This document shows positions 38,992 through 49,757 of a stretch of 64,000 bases of DNA, one piece after another. This DNA comes from Chloroflexota bacterium (GTDB lineage Bacteria > Chloroflexota > Dormibacteria > Aeolococcales > Aeolococcaceae), in the NCBI GenBank assembly GCA_005880985.1, contig VBIQ01000015.1:1-64000 (forward strand), given 5' to 3'. Numbering within the stretch: position 1 is the stretch's first letter; each line of letters opens with the position of its first letter. The notes beneath the pieces were generated by a model. That model worked only from the letters and a program-made list of their open reading frames with translations. It did not search any database and was not told the DNA's origin. The position numbers were made by a program, and so were the translations under genes.

Positions 38992-39732
38992 GTGTCCGAG
39001 GTCGCCGCGCCCCCGCCGCCAGTACGGACGCGTACCCGGACCTCACGCACGCTGGTGCGCGACATCCTCGAGGTGCTCGCCCTCGCCCTCGCCCTCTACA
39101 TCGTCATCGCCTTCGCGCTGCAGACCGTCCGCGTCGACGGCACCAGCATGGTTCCCACCCTCGACAACAACGATCTGCTCTTCGCCAACAAGCTCTCCTA
39201 TCACTTTCACGCGCCGGAGCGCGGCGACATCGTCGTGCTGCGCCCGCCTGACGACCCCTCGCGTGACTTCATCAAACGGGTCATCGGGGTCCCCGGTGAC
39301 ACCCTGCAGATCGACGGCAAATGGGTCGATCCCGGCAAGCCCGGTTCCGCTCCTCAGACGGCGATCCTGATCAAGCCCGACGGACGCGGCCCCTGGCAGC
39401 ACCTCAGCGAGCCGTACCTCCCCGATCCCTGGGTGACCAACACCTTCTGCTGCGACAGCACCGGACACACCACCAGCTCGCCGTCGCCGCTGACCCTGCC
39501 CAAGGATCAGTTCTTCGTCCTCGGCGACAATCGCAACGAGTCGCGTGACTCCCGCTTCATCGGGCTGATCCCTCGGGCCAACATCATCGGCAAGGCCTGG
39601 GTCCGCATCTGGCCGCTCGGCCGCCTCGGCTTCTTCGGTTCGGGTCCGAGCCTTGCACCGGTGGCGGCGATGACGCTGCCGCTGCCGCTGGTGCGCCGCG
39701 GGCGCCGCCGGCAGCTTGCTCGCGCCGCCTGA
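38992..39732 (+). CDS. lepB: Signal peptidase I (ORF open upstream to 38800; GTG 38992 preferred)
   Basis: VDGTSMVPTL, RGDIVVLRPP, KRVIGVPGDTL, GDNRNESRDSR. Confidence 0.93.
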   Translation: MSEVAAPPPPVRTRTRTSRTLVRDILEVLALALALYIVIAFALQTVRVDGTSMVPTLDNNDLLFANKLSYHFHAPERGDIVVLRPPDDPSRDFIKRVIGVPGDTLQIDGKWVDPGKPGSAPQTAILIKPDGRGPWQHLSEPYLPDPWVTNTFCCDSTGHTTSSPSPLTLPKDQFFVLGDNRNESRDSRFIGLIPRANIIGKAWVRIWPLGRLGFFGSGPSLAPVAAMTLPLPLVRRGRRRQLARAA

Positions 39733-39752
39733 CCAGGCCGGGCGCAGAGCCG

Positions 39753-40202
39753 CTACTCGAGGACCCAGCGGGCGACGGTCCGCTCCCACTCCACCAGCTC
39801 GTCGCCGCGGAAGAACAGGGCCACCTCCGCGGCCGCGCGCTCGGGAGAGTCGCTGCCGTGGACGACGTTCATCCCGATGTCCACCGCGAGGTCGCCGCGG
39901 ATGGTCCCCGGCGCCGCCTGGGCCGGGTCGGTGGCGCCCATCATCGCCCGCACCATGGCCACCGCCCCCGAGCCTTCCCAGACCATCGCCACCACCGGCG
40001 CCGAGGTGATGAACGCCACCAGCCCGGCGTAGAAGGGCTTGCTGCGGTGCTCCGCGTAGTGGGAAGCGGCCAGACCCTGGCCGACCTGCAGCAGCTTCAG
40101 CCCCATCAGCTTCAGCCCGCGCCGTTCGAGCCGGCCGATCACCTCGCCCACCAGCCCCCGCTGCACACCGTCGGGCTTGACCAGGACCAGGGTGCGCTCC
40201 AT
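39753..40202 (-). CDS. ndk: Nucleoside diphosphate kinase
   Basis: [45 protein letters not shown]. Confidence 0.97.
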   Translation of the reverse strand: MERTLVLVKPDGVQRGLVGEVIGRLERRGLKLMGLKLLQVGQGLAASHYAEHRSKPFYAGLVAFITSAPVVAMVWEGSGAVAMVRAMMGATDPAQAAPGTIRGDLAVDIGMNVVHGSDSPERAAAEVALFFRGDELVEWERTVARWVLE

Positions 40203-40257
40203 GGCCATCAAGCATCTCCCCATGCGACGCCGGCGCGTGCCCTGCCCGCGGTCCGGG

Positions 40258-41577
40258 TCATCTGGTCAGCATCGTCATAAACTTCTCGGGGCTGCGGAAG
40301 GGGCCGATCACCGCGCCGCGCAGCCCGCTGGCCAGCGCCTCACCGGCGACCCGCCGCAGGTCGGCGGCGGTGACCGCGTCGAGCCGAGCCACCACCTCGG
40401 CGGGCGTTTCGATCCCGCCGCACAGCAGCTCCTGCTGACCGAGGAAGTTGCAGAGGGCATTGGTGCCCTCCAGCTGGAGCTCCAGCCGCCCCTTGCAGTA
40501 CTCGCGGGCCTTCTCCAGCTCCGGCTCGGCGACCGGCTCGGCCGCGAGCCGCTCCAGCTCGGCGACGGCGGCGGCCAGGGCGGTGACCGCCCGCCGGGGC
40601 TCGCAGCCGAGGTAGACGCCGACGCAGCCGGTGTCGCGGTGCTTGATGGTGAAGGAGTGCACGTCGTACGCCAGGCCACGCCGCTCACGCAGCTCGAGGA
40701 AGAGCCGGCTCGACATCCCCTCACCCAGGACCGCGTTGAGCACGTCGACCGGGTAGCGGTCCGGCGACAGGTAGGACGCCGACCTTGCCCCCACCACGAG
40801 ATTGGCCTGCTCGGTGCGCTTGGAGAGCAGGCGCAGCCGGGGCTCCTCCGGAGGCGGGGCGGCCGCCTCGAACACCGGCCGGGGCCCGTGCCCCCACCCC
40901 TCCACCGCCGCCCCGAGCCGTTCCGCCACCCCGTCGCCGTCGAGCGCACCGGCGACGCTGATCACCAGGTTGTCGGCATGGTAATGCCGGCGCAGATGGT
41001 GCAGGCAGTCGTCGCGCTCGAAGCTGCGCACCGTCGCCTCGGTGCCCGCGGTGTCGCGACCGAGGGGATGACCCGGCCACATCACCTCGTCGAAGAGGGT
41101 GTGGACGTAGTCCTGGGGGTTGTCCTGGTACATCCGCAGCTCTTCGATGACCACCTGGCGCTCCTTCCGAAGCTCGTCGGAGTCGAAGCCCGCATGGAAC
41201 ACCATGTCGCTGAGCACGTCGACCGCCAGCTCGAGGTGCGCCCGCGGGACCTTGGCCCAGTAGAGGGTGATCTCCTTGTCGGTGGCCGCGTTCAGCGCCC
41301 CCCCGACCCCCTCGATCGCCTCGGAGATCGCCCGCGCGGTGGGATAGCGACGCGCACCCTTGAACACCATGTGCTCGATGAAATGAGCAAGCCCGGTGGT
41401 GGTGGCGGTCTCGTGGCGAGAACCCACCCCGAACATCAACGCGAGCGACACCGAGGCTCGCTCGCGCATCGGCGCAACGATGATGCGCGCGCCGCTGGGA
41501 TGACGGACGAGGCGGTACGCGCTCTCGGCGCCGGGCACGGCGGCCCAGTCTATCGGGGACGCCGGCGCCGGGCGCAT
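40258..41577 (-). CDS. M16-family zinc metallopeptidase
   Basis: [16 protein letters not shown] (HxxEH). Confidence 0.94.
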   Translation of the reverse strand: MRPAPASPIDWAAVPGAESAYRLVRHPSGARIIVAPMRERASVSLALMFGVGSRHETATTTGLAHFIEHMVFKGARRYPTARAISEAIEGVGGALNAATDKEITLYWAKVPRAHLELAVDVLSDMVFHAGFDSDELRKERQVVIEELRMYQDNPQDYVHTLFDEVMWPGHPLGRDTAGTEATVRSFERDDCLHHLRRHYHADNLVISVAGALDGDGVAERLGAAVEGWGHGPRPVFEAAAPPPEEPRLRLLSKRTEQANLVVGARSASYLSPDRYPVDVLNAVLGEGMSSRLFLELRERRGLAYDVHSFTIKHRDTGCVGVYLGCEPRRAVTALAAAVAELERLAAEPVAEPELEKAREYCKGRLELQLEGTNALCNFLGQQELLCGGIETPAEVVARLDAVTAADLRRVAGEALASGLRGAVIGPFRSPEKFMTMLTR

Positions 41578-41578
41578 C

Positions 41579-42184
41579 TCAGCCCGGCTCGCGCGCCAGC
41601 TGGCGGCGGCCCAGGATCAGGGCGTCGCCCAGTCCGGTGGCACCCTGCCGGCCGCGCACCAGCAGCCGGTTGACCAGCGCTCCACTCCGCCATTCGAGCG
41701 TCACCTGCACCGCGGTGATCCCGGTGGGGGCACTCGCCGCCTCGATGGTGGCGTGGCCGGCGTCGCCGAGGGGGCCGGTCGACAGCAGCTCGGCGCCGGC
41801 GACATGGTCGAAGGCGGCGACCTCGCTGGCGTAGGCAGCGGCCGCCCCCGCGGTGCTGCCGAAGCGCTCGACCAGGCTGATCACGTCGAGCGGCCCGTTG
41901 GCGGTGGCCAGCTCCGGGGCGGGGAGCAGATAGCGCGCCCTGGCGGCGTCGACCAGCCCGTCACCCCGCAGCGTCGCCGCCGACACCCCCGCCGGCGCCG
42001 CCCCGCCCACGTCGATGCGGTGCGCCGCCTCGACCACGGTGAAGCCGGCAGACGGGAGGTCGTCGAGCCGCAGCACGTAGCCGGTGGCCAGCACCGACCT
42101 GGCCGGCGGCGAGACCGCCGAGCCGCACCCCGGGGCGACGATCGCCGGCAGGACCGCCAGCGCAGCCCACCGGACGACGGCCAT
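41579..42184 (-). CDS. Secreted/lipoprotein-like hypothetical
   Basis: N-terminal AVLPAIVAPGCGS lipobox-like. Confidence 0.5.
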   Translation of the reverse strand: MAVVRWAALAVLPAIVAPGCGSAVSPPARSVLATGYVLRLDDLPSAGFTVVEAAHRIDVGGAAPAGVSAATLRGDGLVDAARARYLLPAPELATANGPLDVISLVERFGSTAGAAAAYASEVAAFDHVAGAELLSTGPLGDAGHATIEAASAPTGITAVQVTLEWRSGALVNRLLVRGRQGATGLGDALILGRRQLAREPG

Positions 42185-42192
42185 CGCGCTGT

Positions 42193-43023
42193 TCAGCGCG
42201 GTCCGTACCCGCTCCGCGGAGGGCGACCGCCGCGCTCGCCGCCACCCGGCCGGCCGCCGCGGTATCCCGGACGCGGTCCTCGGGGGATGCCGTGGAACGT
42301 GCCGGCGACCTCCTCCGGCCCCCCCTGCGCCGGTCCGGTGGGATGGATGGTGACCCGCCGTCCCGGCTCCTGACCGACGCTCTCGGTGCGCACCCCCTCA
42401 TCGCTCTCCAGGGTGATGTGGATCACCCGGCGCTCGTACGCGTGCATCGGATCGAGGGAGTAGCGCTGACCCGTCCGCTTCACCCGATGCGCCAGGCGAA
42501 GCGCGAGCTCGCGCACCTGCTCCTCGCGCCGCGCGCGGTAGCGCTCGACATCGAGCACCAAGCGCCGTCCTTCGGTCTGGTTGTCCCCCATCATCAGATT
42601 GAGCACCGTCTGCAGCGCCCGCAGGTTCTCGCCTCGCCAGCCGATCAGCAGCCCGAGGTCGTCGCCGCTGACGTCGAGCACCACCGGCTCGCGACCGGCG
42701 TCGGCGGGACGGGTCGCCGCCACCCGCCGCACCGTCACCCGGGCCGGGATCTCCATGCGGGTCAGCAGCTCCTCGAGCAGCGCCCGCGCCCGGGCCGCGT
42801 ACTCGTCGAGGGGACGCACCCGCACCCTGGCGGTCGCCGTCGACATCCGCTCACCGGGAAACGCCCTGGCTCCCTCGGAGAGAACCTCGATCTCCGCCTG
42901 GTCCCGCTCGATCCCGAGCTCTGCCAGCGCCTGGGCGACGGCCTCATCGACCGTGTCCGCGCTGGCCTCCGCCACCTTCTCTGCGCTCGAGGGCGCTGCT
43001 GCACCCGCGCTGGTCTCGCTCAA
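42193..43023 (-). CDS. jag: KhpB/Jag-like RNA-binding protein (Jag-N, KH, R3H)
   Basis: LLIGWRGENLRALQTVLNLMM; RRLVLDVERYRARREEQV; LDPMHAYERRVIHITLES. Confidence 0.93.
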   Translation of the reverse strand: MSETSAGAAAPSSAEKVAEASADTVDEAVAQALAELGIERDQAEIEVLSEGARAFPGERMSTATARVRVRPLDEYAARARALLEELLTRMEIPARVTVRRVAATRPADAGREPVVLDVSGDDLGLLIGWRGENLRALQTVLNLMMGDNQTEGRRLVLDVERYRARREEQVRELALRLAHRVKRTGQRYSLDPMHAYERRVIHITLESDEGVRTESVGQEPGRRVTIHPTGPAQGGPEEVAGTFHGIPRGPRPGYRGGRPGGGERGGRPPRSGYGPR

Positions 43024-43065
43024 CCTCTCACTCCCCGACTGCCGGCCACCGCGCCGGTCCGATGC

Positions 43066-44109
43066 TCATCGCCTGCGTTTGCGCCGCGACCCGCCCCCGG
43101 AGCGTCCGGCGCCGACGGGCTGACGCCGTGGATGGCCCCCGGCACCAGGACGGCGGCCGTCACCGCCGGCAGCGCCGCGCGCCTCCGGCTCGACCTTGCT
43201 GCCGCCACTGGGACGCTGATTGGTCAGCGCCGCCGCGGGAACCGGCCTCGAGTACTTCGTCGTCCGCCCCGCCCCCGGGAACCACGGCGGCACGCTGAGG
43301 CTGCCCCAGCCGACCACGAAATACTGCTGCACGATCATGAAGACGCTCTGGGTCACCCAGTAGAGCGCGATGCCCTGTGGAAAGGTGATGCCGAAGATGA
43401 AAATGACCGGCGGCATGATGTAGGCCATCTGCCGGCTCATCTGCTGCGCCTGCTTCTGCTGATCGCTCATCACCGGCGTGCTGCGCGGCATCATCATCTT
43501 CGACTGCACGAAGGTTGCCAGCGCCGAGAGCAGCGGCAGGATGAGCACCGCGGGATGGCTGAGAGCGCCCACCAGATAGTCGCCGTGCATCACGTGATGG
43601 GCCTTGTCGACCCCGGTGGTGCAGCAGGCGTCGACGCCGGTCTTGGTGACGTTGCCGACCCAGAGAAAACCGAGATCGCTGTGCAGATCGCGGGTGACCC
43701 CCTGGATGCCCTGATACAGCGCCAGCAGCACCGGCCACTGCACCAGCAGCGGCAGGCATCCCGCCAGCCCCGAGAAGGGACTGATGCCGTGCTCGCGGTA
43801 GAGCTTCATCATCTCCGCGTTCAGCGTCTGCGGATCCTTGCGGTACTTCCTCCGCAGCTCCTGCATCTGCGGCGCGATGATCGCCTGCTCCTCCTGCGTC
43901 TTCCTCGAGACGCGCAGCTGCCAGGTGAACAGCGGAACCAGCAGCGTCCGGATGATCAGGGTCACCAGGATCACGGCGAGTCCAAAGGCCCCGATCGACT
44001 TGGTCGCGCTGAAAGAGGCGAAGCCGTTGTGGAAGTGCGTCAGCAGGAACTGGACGGGAACGACGAGCGCGTAGTGCCAGAGGTCACCGATGGCCTGCGC
44101 CGGGTTCAC
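43066..44109 (-). CDS. yidC: Membrane protein insertase YidC
   Basis: [49 protein letters not shown]. Confidence 0.94.
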   Translation of the reverse strand: MNPAQAIGDLWHYALVVPVQFLLTHFHNGFASFSATKSIGAFGLAVILVTLIIRTLLVPLFTWQLRVSRKTQEEQAIIAPQMQELRRKYRKDPQTLNAEMMKLYREHGISPFSGLAGCLPLLVQWPVLLALYQGIQGVTRDLHSDLGFLWVGNVTKTGVDACCTTGVDKAHHVMHGDYLVGALSHPAVLILPLLSALATFVQSKMMMPRSTPVMSDQQKQAQQMSRQMAYIMPPVIFIFGITFPQGIALYWVTQSVFMIVQQYFVVGWGSLSVPPWFPGAGRTTKYSRPVPAAALTNQRPSGGSKVEPEARGAAGGDGRRPGAGGHPRRQPVGAGRSGGGSRRKRRR

Positions 44110-44399
44110 GCCGACGACCTCTGCTTGGCAACCGCCTTGGCGGCGTGGCGGCGGCGCCTCGCCTGGCGCCAGCTGAGGTACTCCTCCGGCACCGGGTCGT
44201 AGCCGCTCTCGAAGAACGGGTTGCAGCGGGCGATCCGCCGCATTCCCAGCCACCAGCCCCGGCGAGATCTGAAGCGGGTGATCGCCTCCTGGGTGTACTG
44301 GGAGCAGCTGGGATGGAAGCGGCAGCTGCTGAACAGCGCGAAGAGCGGTCCCAGAGTGACCCGGTAGAGGCGGATGAAGGCGAGGCTGAGGCTGGTCAT
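44106..44399 (-). CDS. yidD: Membrane insertion efficiency factor YidD
   Basis: [32 protein letters not shown]. Confidence 0.95.
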   Translation of the reverse strand: MTSLSLAFIRLYRVTLGPLFALFSSCRFHPSCSQYTQEAITRFRSRRGWWLGMRRIARCNPFFESGYDPVPEEYLSWRQARRRRHAAKAVAKQRSSA

Positions 44400-44827
44400 G
44401 GAGCAGGCGGACCGGCGGTGGTCAGCCCATTGTGCGCGGCGACCGCCGCCCGAGCGCCGGACGCGGTGGCCGCCGGCGCCTCGTCGCCCGCGCACCGGAG
44501 CCGGGCGACCGCCGCCTCCAGGCTTCGCGCGAGGTGAAGGCCCAACTCGGCCGAGGTCGCCGCCGCCGCGCCCGGCGCGGCGACCACCACCAGGTCGATG
44601 CCCGCCAGCTGCTGCAGCTGCGGTTGCAGCAGGGCCCGCAACCGCCGCCGCAGCCGGTTGCGGACCACCGCGCTCCCCTGGCTGCGGGGAATGCTGAAGC
44701 CGACCCGGGCGACGGCGACCGGGTTGCGCCCGGCGTGGACGCGCAGCGGCCCGCTCATCCCCGAGGCCCGCCACGCGCGGACAGCGACGAATCCGCGCGA
44801 ACCCCTCAGGCGATGCCCGCGGTTCAC
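44396..44827 (-). CDS. rnpA: Ribonuclease P protein component
   Basis: [31 protein letters not shown] overlap with rpmH stop. Confidence 0.88.
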   Translation of the reverse strand: MNRGHRLRGSRGFVAVRAWRASGMSGPLRVHAGRNPVAVARVGFSIPRSQGSAVVRNRLRRRLRALLQPQLQQLAGIDLVVVAAPGAAAATSAELGLHLARSLEAAVARLRCAGDEAPAATASGARAAVAAHNGLTTAGPPAP

Positions 44828-44970
44828 CGGACGGGCGCAGGTGTCAGGCGCTTGCGGCCCTTGCGGCGCCGCGCCTTGATCACCTGCCGGCCTCCCGGGG
44901 TGGACATGCGGATACGGAAGCCGTGGGTCTTGCGCCGGTAGCGCTTCTTCGGCTGATAGGTCCGCTTGAT
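44824..44970 (-). CDS. rpmH: Ribosomal protein bL34 (apparent ATC start codon)
   Basis: Translation (I)[47 protein letters not shown]. Confidence 0.93.
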   Translation of the reverse strand: MKRTYQPKKRYRRKTHGFRIRMSTPGGRQVIKARRRKGRKRLTPAPVR

Positions 44971-45166
44971 GGGAGTGCACTCCGTGCTCGAAACTCGTCC
45001 GGGGGCTGCCGTAGCGCCGCATCCGGACGGAGGGCGTGCGGAGTATACCAGCCGCCCCGCGCGCCTTCACCGCCAGACGCCGCGCCACCGCCACGTCCGC
45101 TGGGTGCGTGTCAAGGTGCCGCTGTCTGTCAGTCCCGCTGTTGCGGAACCGCCCCCTCCGACCTCG

Positions 45167-45194
45167 TTGACACCTCAACCGCCATTGCTAGACT
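45167..45194 (+). promoter_or_regulatory. Candidate dnaA promoter TTGACA-16-TAGACT
   Basis: Read directly upstream of dnaA. Confidence 0.55.
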
Positions 45195-45273
45195 CCTTGG
45201 GCTCCGGCGGGGGGTCCGGCTCCCGGGATCCACGTTCCGTCCACAACCCCCGTCACGGCGCCGACAGATTGGC

Positions 45274-45293
45274 TTATCCACGGCTGTGCACAA
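45274..45293 (+). promoter_or_regulatory. DnaA-box-like TTATCCACG followed by CTGTGCACAA (origin region)
   Basis: TTATCCACGGCTGTGCACAA upstream of dnaA. Confidence 0.6.
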
Positions 45294-45386
45294 CCTGTGC
45301 ACGAGGGAGCCGGGGCGGAACACCCGACCGCCGTTCCTCCGGCATTCCCACCGGACTGACCGCGGCATGGGGAGGCGACCTGGAAG

Positions 45387-46811
45387 GTGTCAATGGAGTT
45401 CGTACCACGCGGTGGGGGGGCGGGTACGACACCCGCCGATGCCGACCAGATCTGGCAGGCGGCCCAGGAGGAGTTGCGCTTCCAGCTGGCTCGCCCCGGG
45501 TACGAGACCTGGCTGCGCAACGCCGTCCTGCTCGGCTGCGAGGACGGCCGCCGCTGGACCATCGGCGTCCCCACCCGCCTGGCCCGTGACTGGCTCACCG
45601 AGCGCTACGTGCCGCTGATCCGCGAGACGCTCTCCGGCCTACTGGCCCGCGACTGCGAGGTGGTGATCACCGTCGACCCGGCCGCGGCACCCGCCCTCGA
45701 CGAGCCGGCCCCACTCTCGGAGCCGGAGCCGGCCGCGCCCATGGCCGACCTCTTCGAGCCGATCCAGCAGGGGTCGGGCGCCGCACGCCTCAACCCCAAC
45801 TTCACCTTCGCCACCTTCGTGGTGGGCAACAGCAGCCGCTTCGCTCATGCCGCCGCCCGCGCTGTCGCCGACGCTCCTGGACGGGCCTACACCCCGCTCT
45901 TCCTGTACGGCGGCGTGGGCCTGGGCAAGACCCACCTGATGCACGCCATCGGCCATGCGGTGCGCGAGGCCAGCGCCCGCCGTCCTCCGAAGGTCGCCTA
46001 CGTGACCTCCGAGAAGTTCATGAACGAGATGATCGCGTCGATCCAGGAAAACCGGATGAACGACTTCCGGACGCGGTACCGCACCGTCGACGTGCTGCTC
46101 ATCGACGACATTCAGTTCCTTGCCGGCAAGGATCGCACCCAGGAGGAGTTCTTCCATACCTTCAACGCACTGCACGAGGTGCAGAAGCAGATCGTGGTCA
46201 GCAGCGACCGCCCGCCGAAGGACATACCCACGCTAGAGGACCGGCTTCGCAGCCGCTTCGAAGGCGGCCTGATGGCCGACATCCAGCCGCCGGACTTCGA
46301 GACCCGGCTGGCGATCCTCAACAGCAAGCTCGGCACCAACTCCTCGCTGGTCGATGACGAGGTCTGCTCCTTTATCGCCCATCGCATTCAGAAGAACATC
46401 CGCGAGCTCGAGGGTGCGCTCATCCGGGTCCTCGCCCATGCCTCGATGTACGGCCAGCCGGTCAACCTCGAGGTGGCGCAACAGATCCTCGCCGACATCA
46501 TCCCCGACGGCAGCAGCCGTCCCATCTCGGTCGAGCTGATCCAGGAGGTGGTGGCCACCCACTACAACATCTCGCTCGAGGAGATGAAGGGACGGCGTCG
46601 CGACAAGCACATCGTCTTCCCCCGCCAGGTGGCGATGTTCCTGATCCGCGAGGAGACGGCGTCGTCACTGCCCGCCATCGGAGGCGCCTTCGGCGGCCGC
46701 GACCACACCACCGTGCTCCATGCCTTTGAGAAGATCAGCGAGCTCAGCCGCGAGGACGCGCGCCTGCAGGCCGACCTCCGTCACCTGCGCGAGCGCCTGG
46801 CGACGCGCTGA
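45387..46811 (+). CDS. dnaA: Chromosomal replication initiator DnaA
   Basis: LNPNFTFATFVVGNSSRFAHAAA, YGGVGLGKTHLMHAIGH, GGRDHTTVLHA. Confidence 0.98.
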   Translation: MSMEFVPRGGGAGTTPADADQIWQAAQEELRFQLARPGYETWLRNAVLLGCEDGRRWTIGVPTRLARDWLTERYVPLIRETLSGLLARDCEVVITVDPAAAPALDEPAPLSEPEPAAPMADLFEPIQQGSGAARLNPNFTFATFVVGNSSRFAHAAARAVADAPGRAYTPLFLYGGVGLGKTHLMHAIGHAVREASARRPPKVAYVTSEKFMNEMIASIQENRMNDFRTRYRTVDVLLIDDIQFLAGKDRTQEEFFHTFNALHEVQKQIVVSSDRPPKDIPTLEDRLRSRFEGGLMADIQPPDFETRLAILNSKLGTNSSLVDDEVCSFIAHRIQKNIRELEGALIRVLAHASMYGQPVNLEVAQQILADIIPDGSSRPISVELIQEVVATHYNISLEEMKGRRRDKHIVFPRQVAMFLIREETASSLPAIGGAFGGRDHTTVLHAFEKISELSREDARLQADLRHLRERLATR

Positions 46812-46963
46812 GTGCCCGAGGGAGGCGGCTGTGGACGGCACCTGGACGAGCGGAGCACAGTCCCGGAGCGGCCCTGCGCTGTGACTCGTCTGGGCATGAC
46901 ACGTCCCGGCATCAACAGCCCGTCCCGCGGCGCCAGGCCGGACTCGCAAATCGCCCCGGCCGG

Positions 46964-46980
46964 TTATCCCCGCTGTGCAC
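46964..46980 (+). promoter_or_regulatory. DnaA-box-like TTATCCCCG + CTGTGCAC
   Basis: dnaA-dnaN intergenic, matches upstream motif. Confidence 0.5.
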
Positions 46981-47072
46981 CCTCTCTACTAGAGAGTCCT
47001 GATGTACAGATCACCCGGCGATTAATCTTCACCTGGTGACAACCGCCTGCCAACGCTGAGGAACACCCCTCG

Positions 47073-48194
47073 ATGAAGTGCACCGTCTCCTCGTCGGCCC
47101 TGAGTTCCAGCCTGAGCCTGGTCTCGCGCGCGGTGTCACCGCGGTCCACCCTGCCGATCCTGGGCAACGTGCTGGTCGAGACAGGCGACGAGGGTCTGCG
47201 GCTCACCGCAACCAACCTCGATCTGACCATCAGCGTCGCCGTTCCGGCGGAGGTTGCCAGCGAGGGGCGGACCACCATCCCGGCCCGGCTGCTGACCGAG
47301 TACGTGGGGTCGCTGCTCGACGCCCCCTGCACGCTCGAGCTCAACCCCAGCACTCAGGTGCTGCGCCTGGTGTGCGGGATCCATCGGACCAACATCCACG
47401 GCATCGACGCCATCGAGTTCCCCCCGCTGCCGCCTCGCGATACGGGGGCGGGGATCGAGGTGGACGGGCCGGCGCTGGCGGCGGCGGTGACCCAGACGGC
47501 GATGGCGGCCAGCGGCGACGAGGCCCGGCCGGTCCTCACCGGGGTGCTGGTGCAGTTCGACGCCGACCGGCTGACCCTGGTGGCCACCGACGGGCACCGC
47601 CTGGCGGTGAAGACGCTGGAGGTGGCCGGTGGCGGTGAGGACGCACCCACCGGCAGCATCATCGTGCCGGCCCGTCATCTCACCGAGGTCGCCCGGGCCA
47701 TCACCCCGGCGCGCCCGGTGGTGCGGGTCGCGGTCAGCCCCTCCCGCAACCAGGTGTTCTTCACCATGCCCGACCTGGAGATCTCCTCGCGACTAATCGA
47801 GGGGACCTATCCCAACTACGCCCAGGTCATCCCCGGCGAGAGCACCACCACCGTTACCCTGCCCACCTCGGCGCTGTTGCGCGAGACCCGCACCGTCTCC
47901 GTTCTGGCCAAAGATGCCGCCAACGTCGTGCGGCTGCGGACCGGGGACGGGACGCTCACCCTGCTGGCCCAGACCGCCGAGGTGGGCGATGATGAGGCGC
48001 CGTTGGAGGCGAGCGTCAACGGTGACGACCTGCACATCGCCTTCAACGCCCGCTACGTCCTCGATGCCCTGGCCGCGGTCGACTCCGACCAGGTGCAGCT
48101 TTCGTTCAACGGGCCGTTGAGCCCCGGAGTGATCCGCCCGGTGGGAACCGACGACTACCTCTGCATCATCATGCCGGTGCGGGTCCCGATGTAG
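47073..48194 (+). CDS. dnaN: DNA polymerase III beta subunit
   Basis: MKCTVSSSALSSSLSLVSRAVSPRSTLPILGNVLVE...; C-term IMPVRVPM. Confidence 0.97.
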   Translation: MKCTVSSSALSSSLSLVSRAVSPRSTLPILGNVLVETGDEGLRLTATNLDLTISVAVPAEVASEGRTTIPARLLTEYVGSLLDAPCTLELNPSTQVLRLVCGIHRTNIHGIDAIEFPPLPPRDTGAGIEVDGPALAAAVTQTAMAASGDEARPVLTGVLVQFDADRLTLVATDGHRLAVKTLEVAGGGEDAPTGSIIVPARHLTEVARAITPARPVVRVAVSPSRNQVFFTMPDLEISSRLIEGTYPNYAQVIPGESTTTVTLPTSALLRETRTVSVLAKDAANVVRLRTGDGTLTLLAQTAEVGDDEAPLEASVNGDDLHIAFNARYVLDALAAVDSDQVQLSFNGPLSPGVIRPVGTDDYLCIIMPVRVPM

Positions 48195-48255
48195 GAGAGG
48201 GCGCACCGGCGCCGGTGGGCGTCATCGCGCATCCGGCGGAGCCAGGGCTTCTGGT

Positions 48256-48567
48256 TCAACGTCGTCGCGCATCGCCGCCGTCCAGGGGGGTGAATGCCAG
48301 GCGCCGCACCGCGTCGGCGCCGATGCGGGCGTTGACACCGGCGACGATGCGCGGCGACTCCAGCTGGAGCTGGTGGGCGAGGGCGGAGTGGGCGGTGGCG
48401 ACCAGCAGCGCCCCTCGGCGTAACGACACGGCGCGGCAGAGCGGTGCCACCGCAGCCCCGACCACGTCCGCGAAGGCCTCCTGGACCTGGGCCTCGCGGA
48501 CCTGGGCGCGAATCCCCATGCGCCGCAGCGCCGGATCGAAGAGGTCGCTCAGTCGCTGTTCGCTCAT
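48256..48567 (-). CDS. DciA-like/DUF721 protein
   Basis: VVGAAVAPLCRAVSLRRGALLVATAHSALAHQLQLESPRIVAGVNARIG. Confidence 0.8.
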   Translation of the reverse strand: MSEQRLSDLFDPALRRMGIRAQVREAQVQEAFADVVGAAVAPLCRAVSLRRGALLVATAHSALAHQLQLESPRIVAGVNARIGADAVRRLAFTPLDGGDARRR

Positions 48568-49757
48568 GCGCCGGCCGCGCCCGCCAGGGCGGCCGGCGTC
48601 TCGCCGGTGACGCTGACCCGTCCGGCCTCGACGCTCATGTGCCGCACCTCTCCATGGCGCTCGAGGTCGAGGCCGCCGGCCGCGCTGGTGGTCAACAGCG
48701 CCTGAGTGCCGCGCCCGGCCCCGAGCTCGTCGAGCAGCCGGCGGCGGCGCTCGCCGTCGAGCTCGCTGAGGACGTCGTCGAGCAGGAGCACCGGCGTTGT
48801 CCCGGTGGCGGCCGCCACGTGCCGGACCTCGGCCAGCTTCCACGCCAGGACGATGCTGCGTTGCTGTCCCTGCGACGCGGCCGCGCGGGCAGGCCGGCCG
48901 TCGAGGGTGATCACCACGTCGTCGCGGTGGGGCCCGGCCAGGGTGGCGCCGCGGGCGAGCTCGTCCCCGGCACGTCGGCGCAGGGTCTGCGCCAGCGCCT
49001 CGGAGGCGGCCTCGGGATCGGTCGCCGCCGTCTCGCCGCTCTCTCCGTCGACGGCGTAGGCGAGGCCGAGGCGCTCGCTGCCGTCGCTGAGGACGTCGAG
49101 CCCCTCGGCGGCCAGCGGTTGCAGCGCCGCCACCAGGCGGGCGCGGGCGGCCCGAACCCAGCCCCCGGCGCGCACCAACTCCTCGGTGAACCCGGCCAGC
49201 GGGGCCGCCGAGGCCTCGCCGGCCCGGACCCGGCGCAGCAGCGCGTTCCGCTGCTCGAGGACCCGGCGGAAGCGGACCATCTCGGCTGCGGTGCGAGGCT
49301 CGAGCTGGGCGAGGACGACGTCACACAGCCGGCGGCGCGCTTCCGGTGCTCCCTTGACCACCAGCAGGTCCTCCGGCCAGAAGAGCACCACCGGGCACAG
49401 GCCGAGGACGGACCTGGCGGGCCGCGGCCTGCCGTCGAGGCTGATGCTGCGCCCGACCCGCTCCGAGCCGTCGGACCGGTGCAGGCGCAGGTCGATCGTC
49501 ACCGGCGCGGCCGGGCGATGGATGGCGGCCTCGATGTGGGCCGCCGCCTGTCCCCAGCTGATCACGTCGGCGGCGGTGGCGGCGCGGGGTGAACGGGTCA
49601 GAGCGGCGGTGGCGACCGCCTCGAGCAGGTTGGTCTTCCCCTGGGCGTTGCGCCCGGCGATGACGTTGAGCCCGGGACCGAGCTCGATCGTCTCGGCCGC
49701 GTAGTTGCGGAAGGCGAACAGCCGCAGGCGGTCGACCCTGCAGGCGGCCTCGGTCAT
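48564..49757 (-). CDS. recF: DNA replication and repair protein RecF
   Basis: LRLFAFRNYAAETIELGPGLNVIAGRNAQGKTNLLEAV; LLDDVLSELDGERRRRLL. Confidence 0.96.
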   Translation of the reverse strand: MTEAACRVDRLRLFAFRNYAAETIELGPGLNVIAGRNAQGKTNLLEAVATAALTRSPRAATAADVISWGQAAAHIEAAIHRPAAPVTIDLRLHRSDGSERVGRSISLDGRPRPARSVLGLCPVVLFWPEDLLVVKGAPEARRRLCDVVLAQLEPRTAAEMVRFRRVLEQRNALLRRVRAGEASAAPLAGFTEELVRAGGWVRAARARLVAALQPLAAEGLDVLSDGSERLGLAYAVDGESGETAATDPEAASEALAQTLRRRAGDELARGATLAGPHRDDVVITLDGRPARAAASQGQQRSIVLAWKLAEVRHVAAATGTTPVLLLDDVLSELDGERRRRLLDELGAGRGTQALLTTSAAGGLDLERHGEVRHMSVEAGRVSVTGETPAALAGAAGA

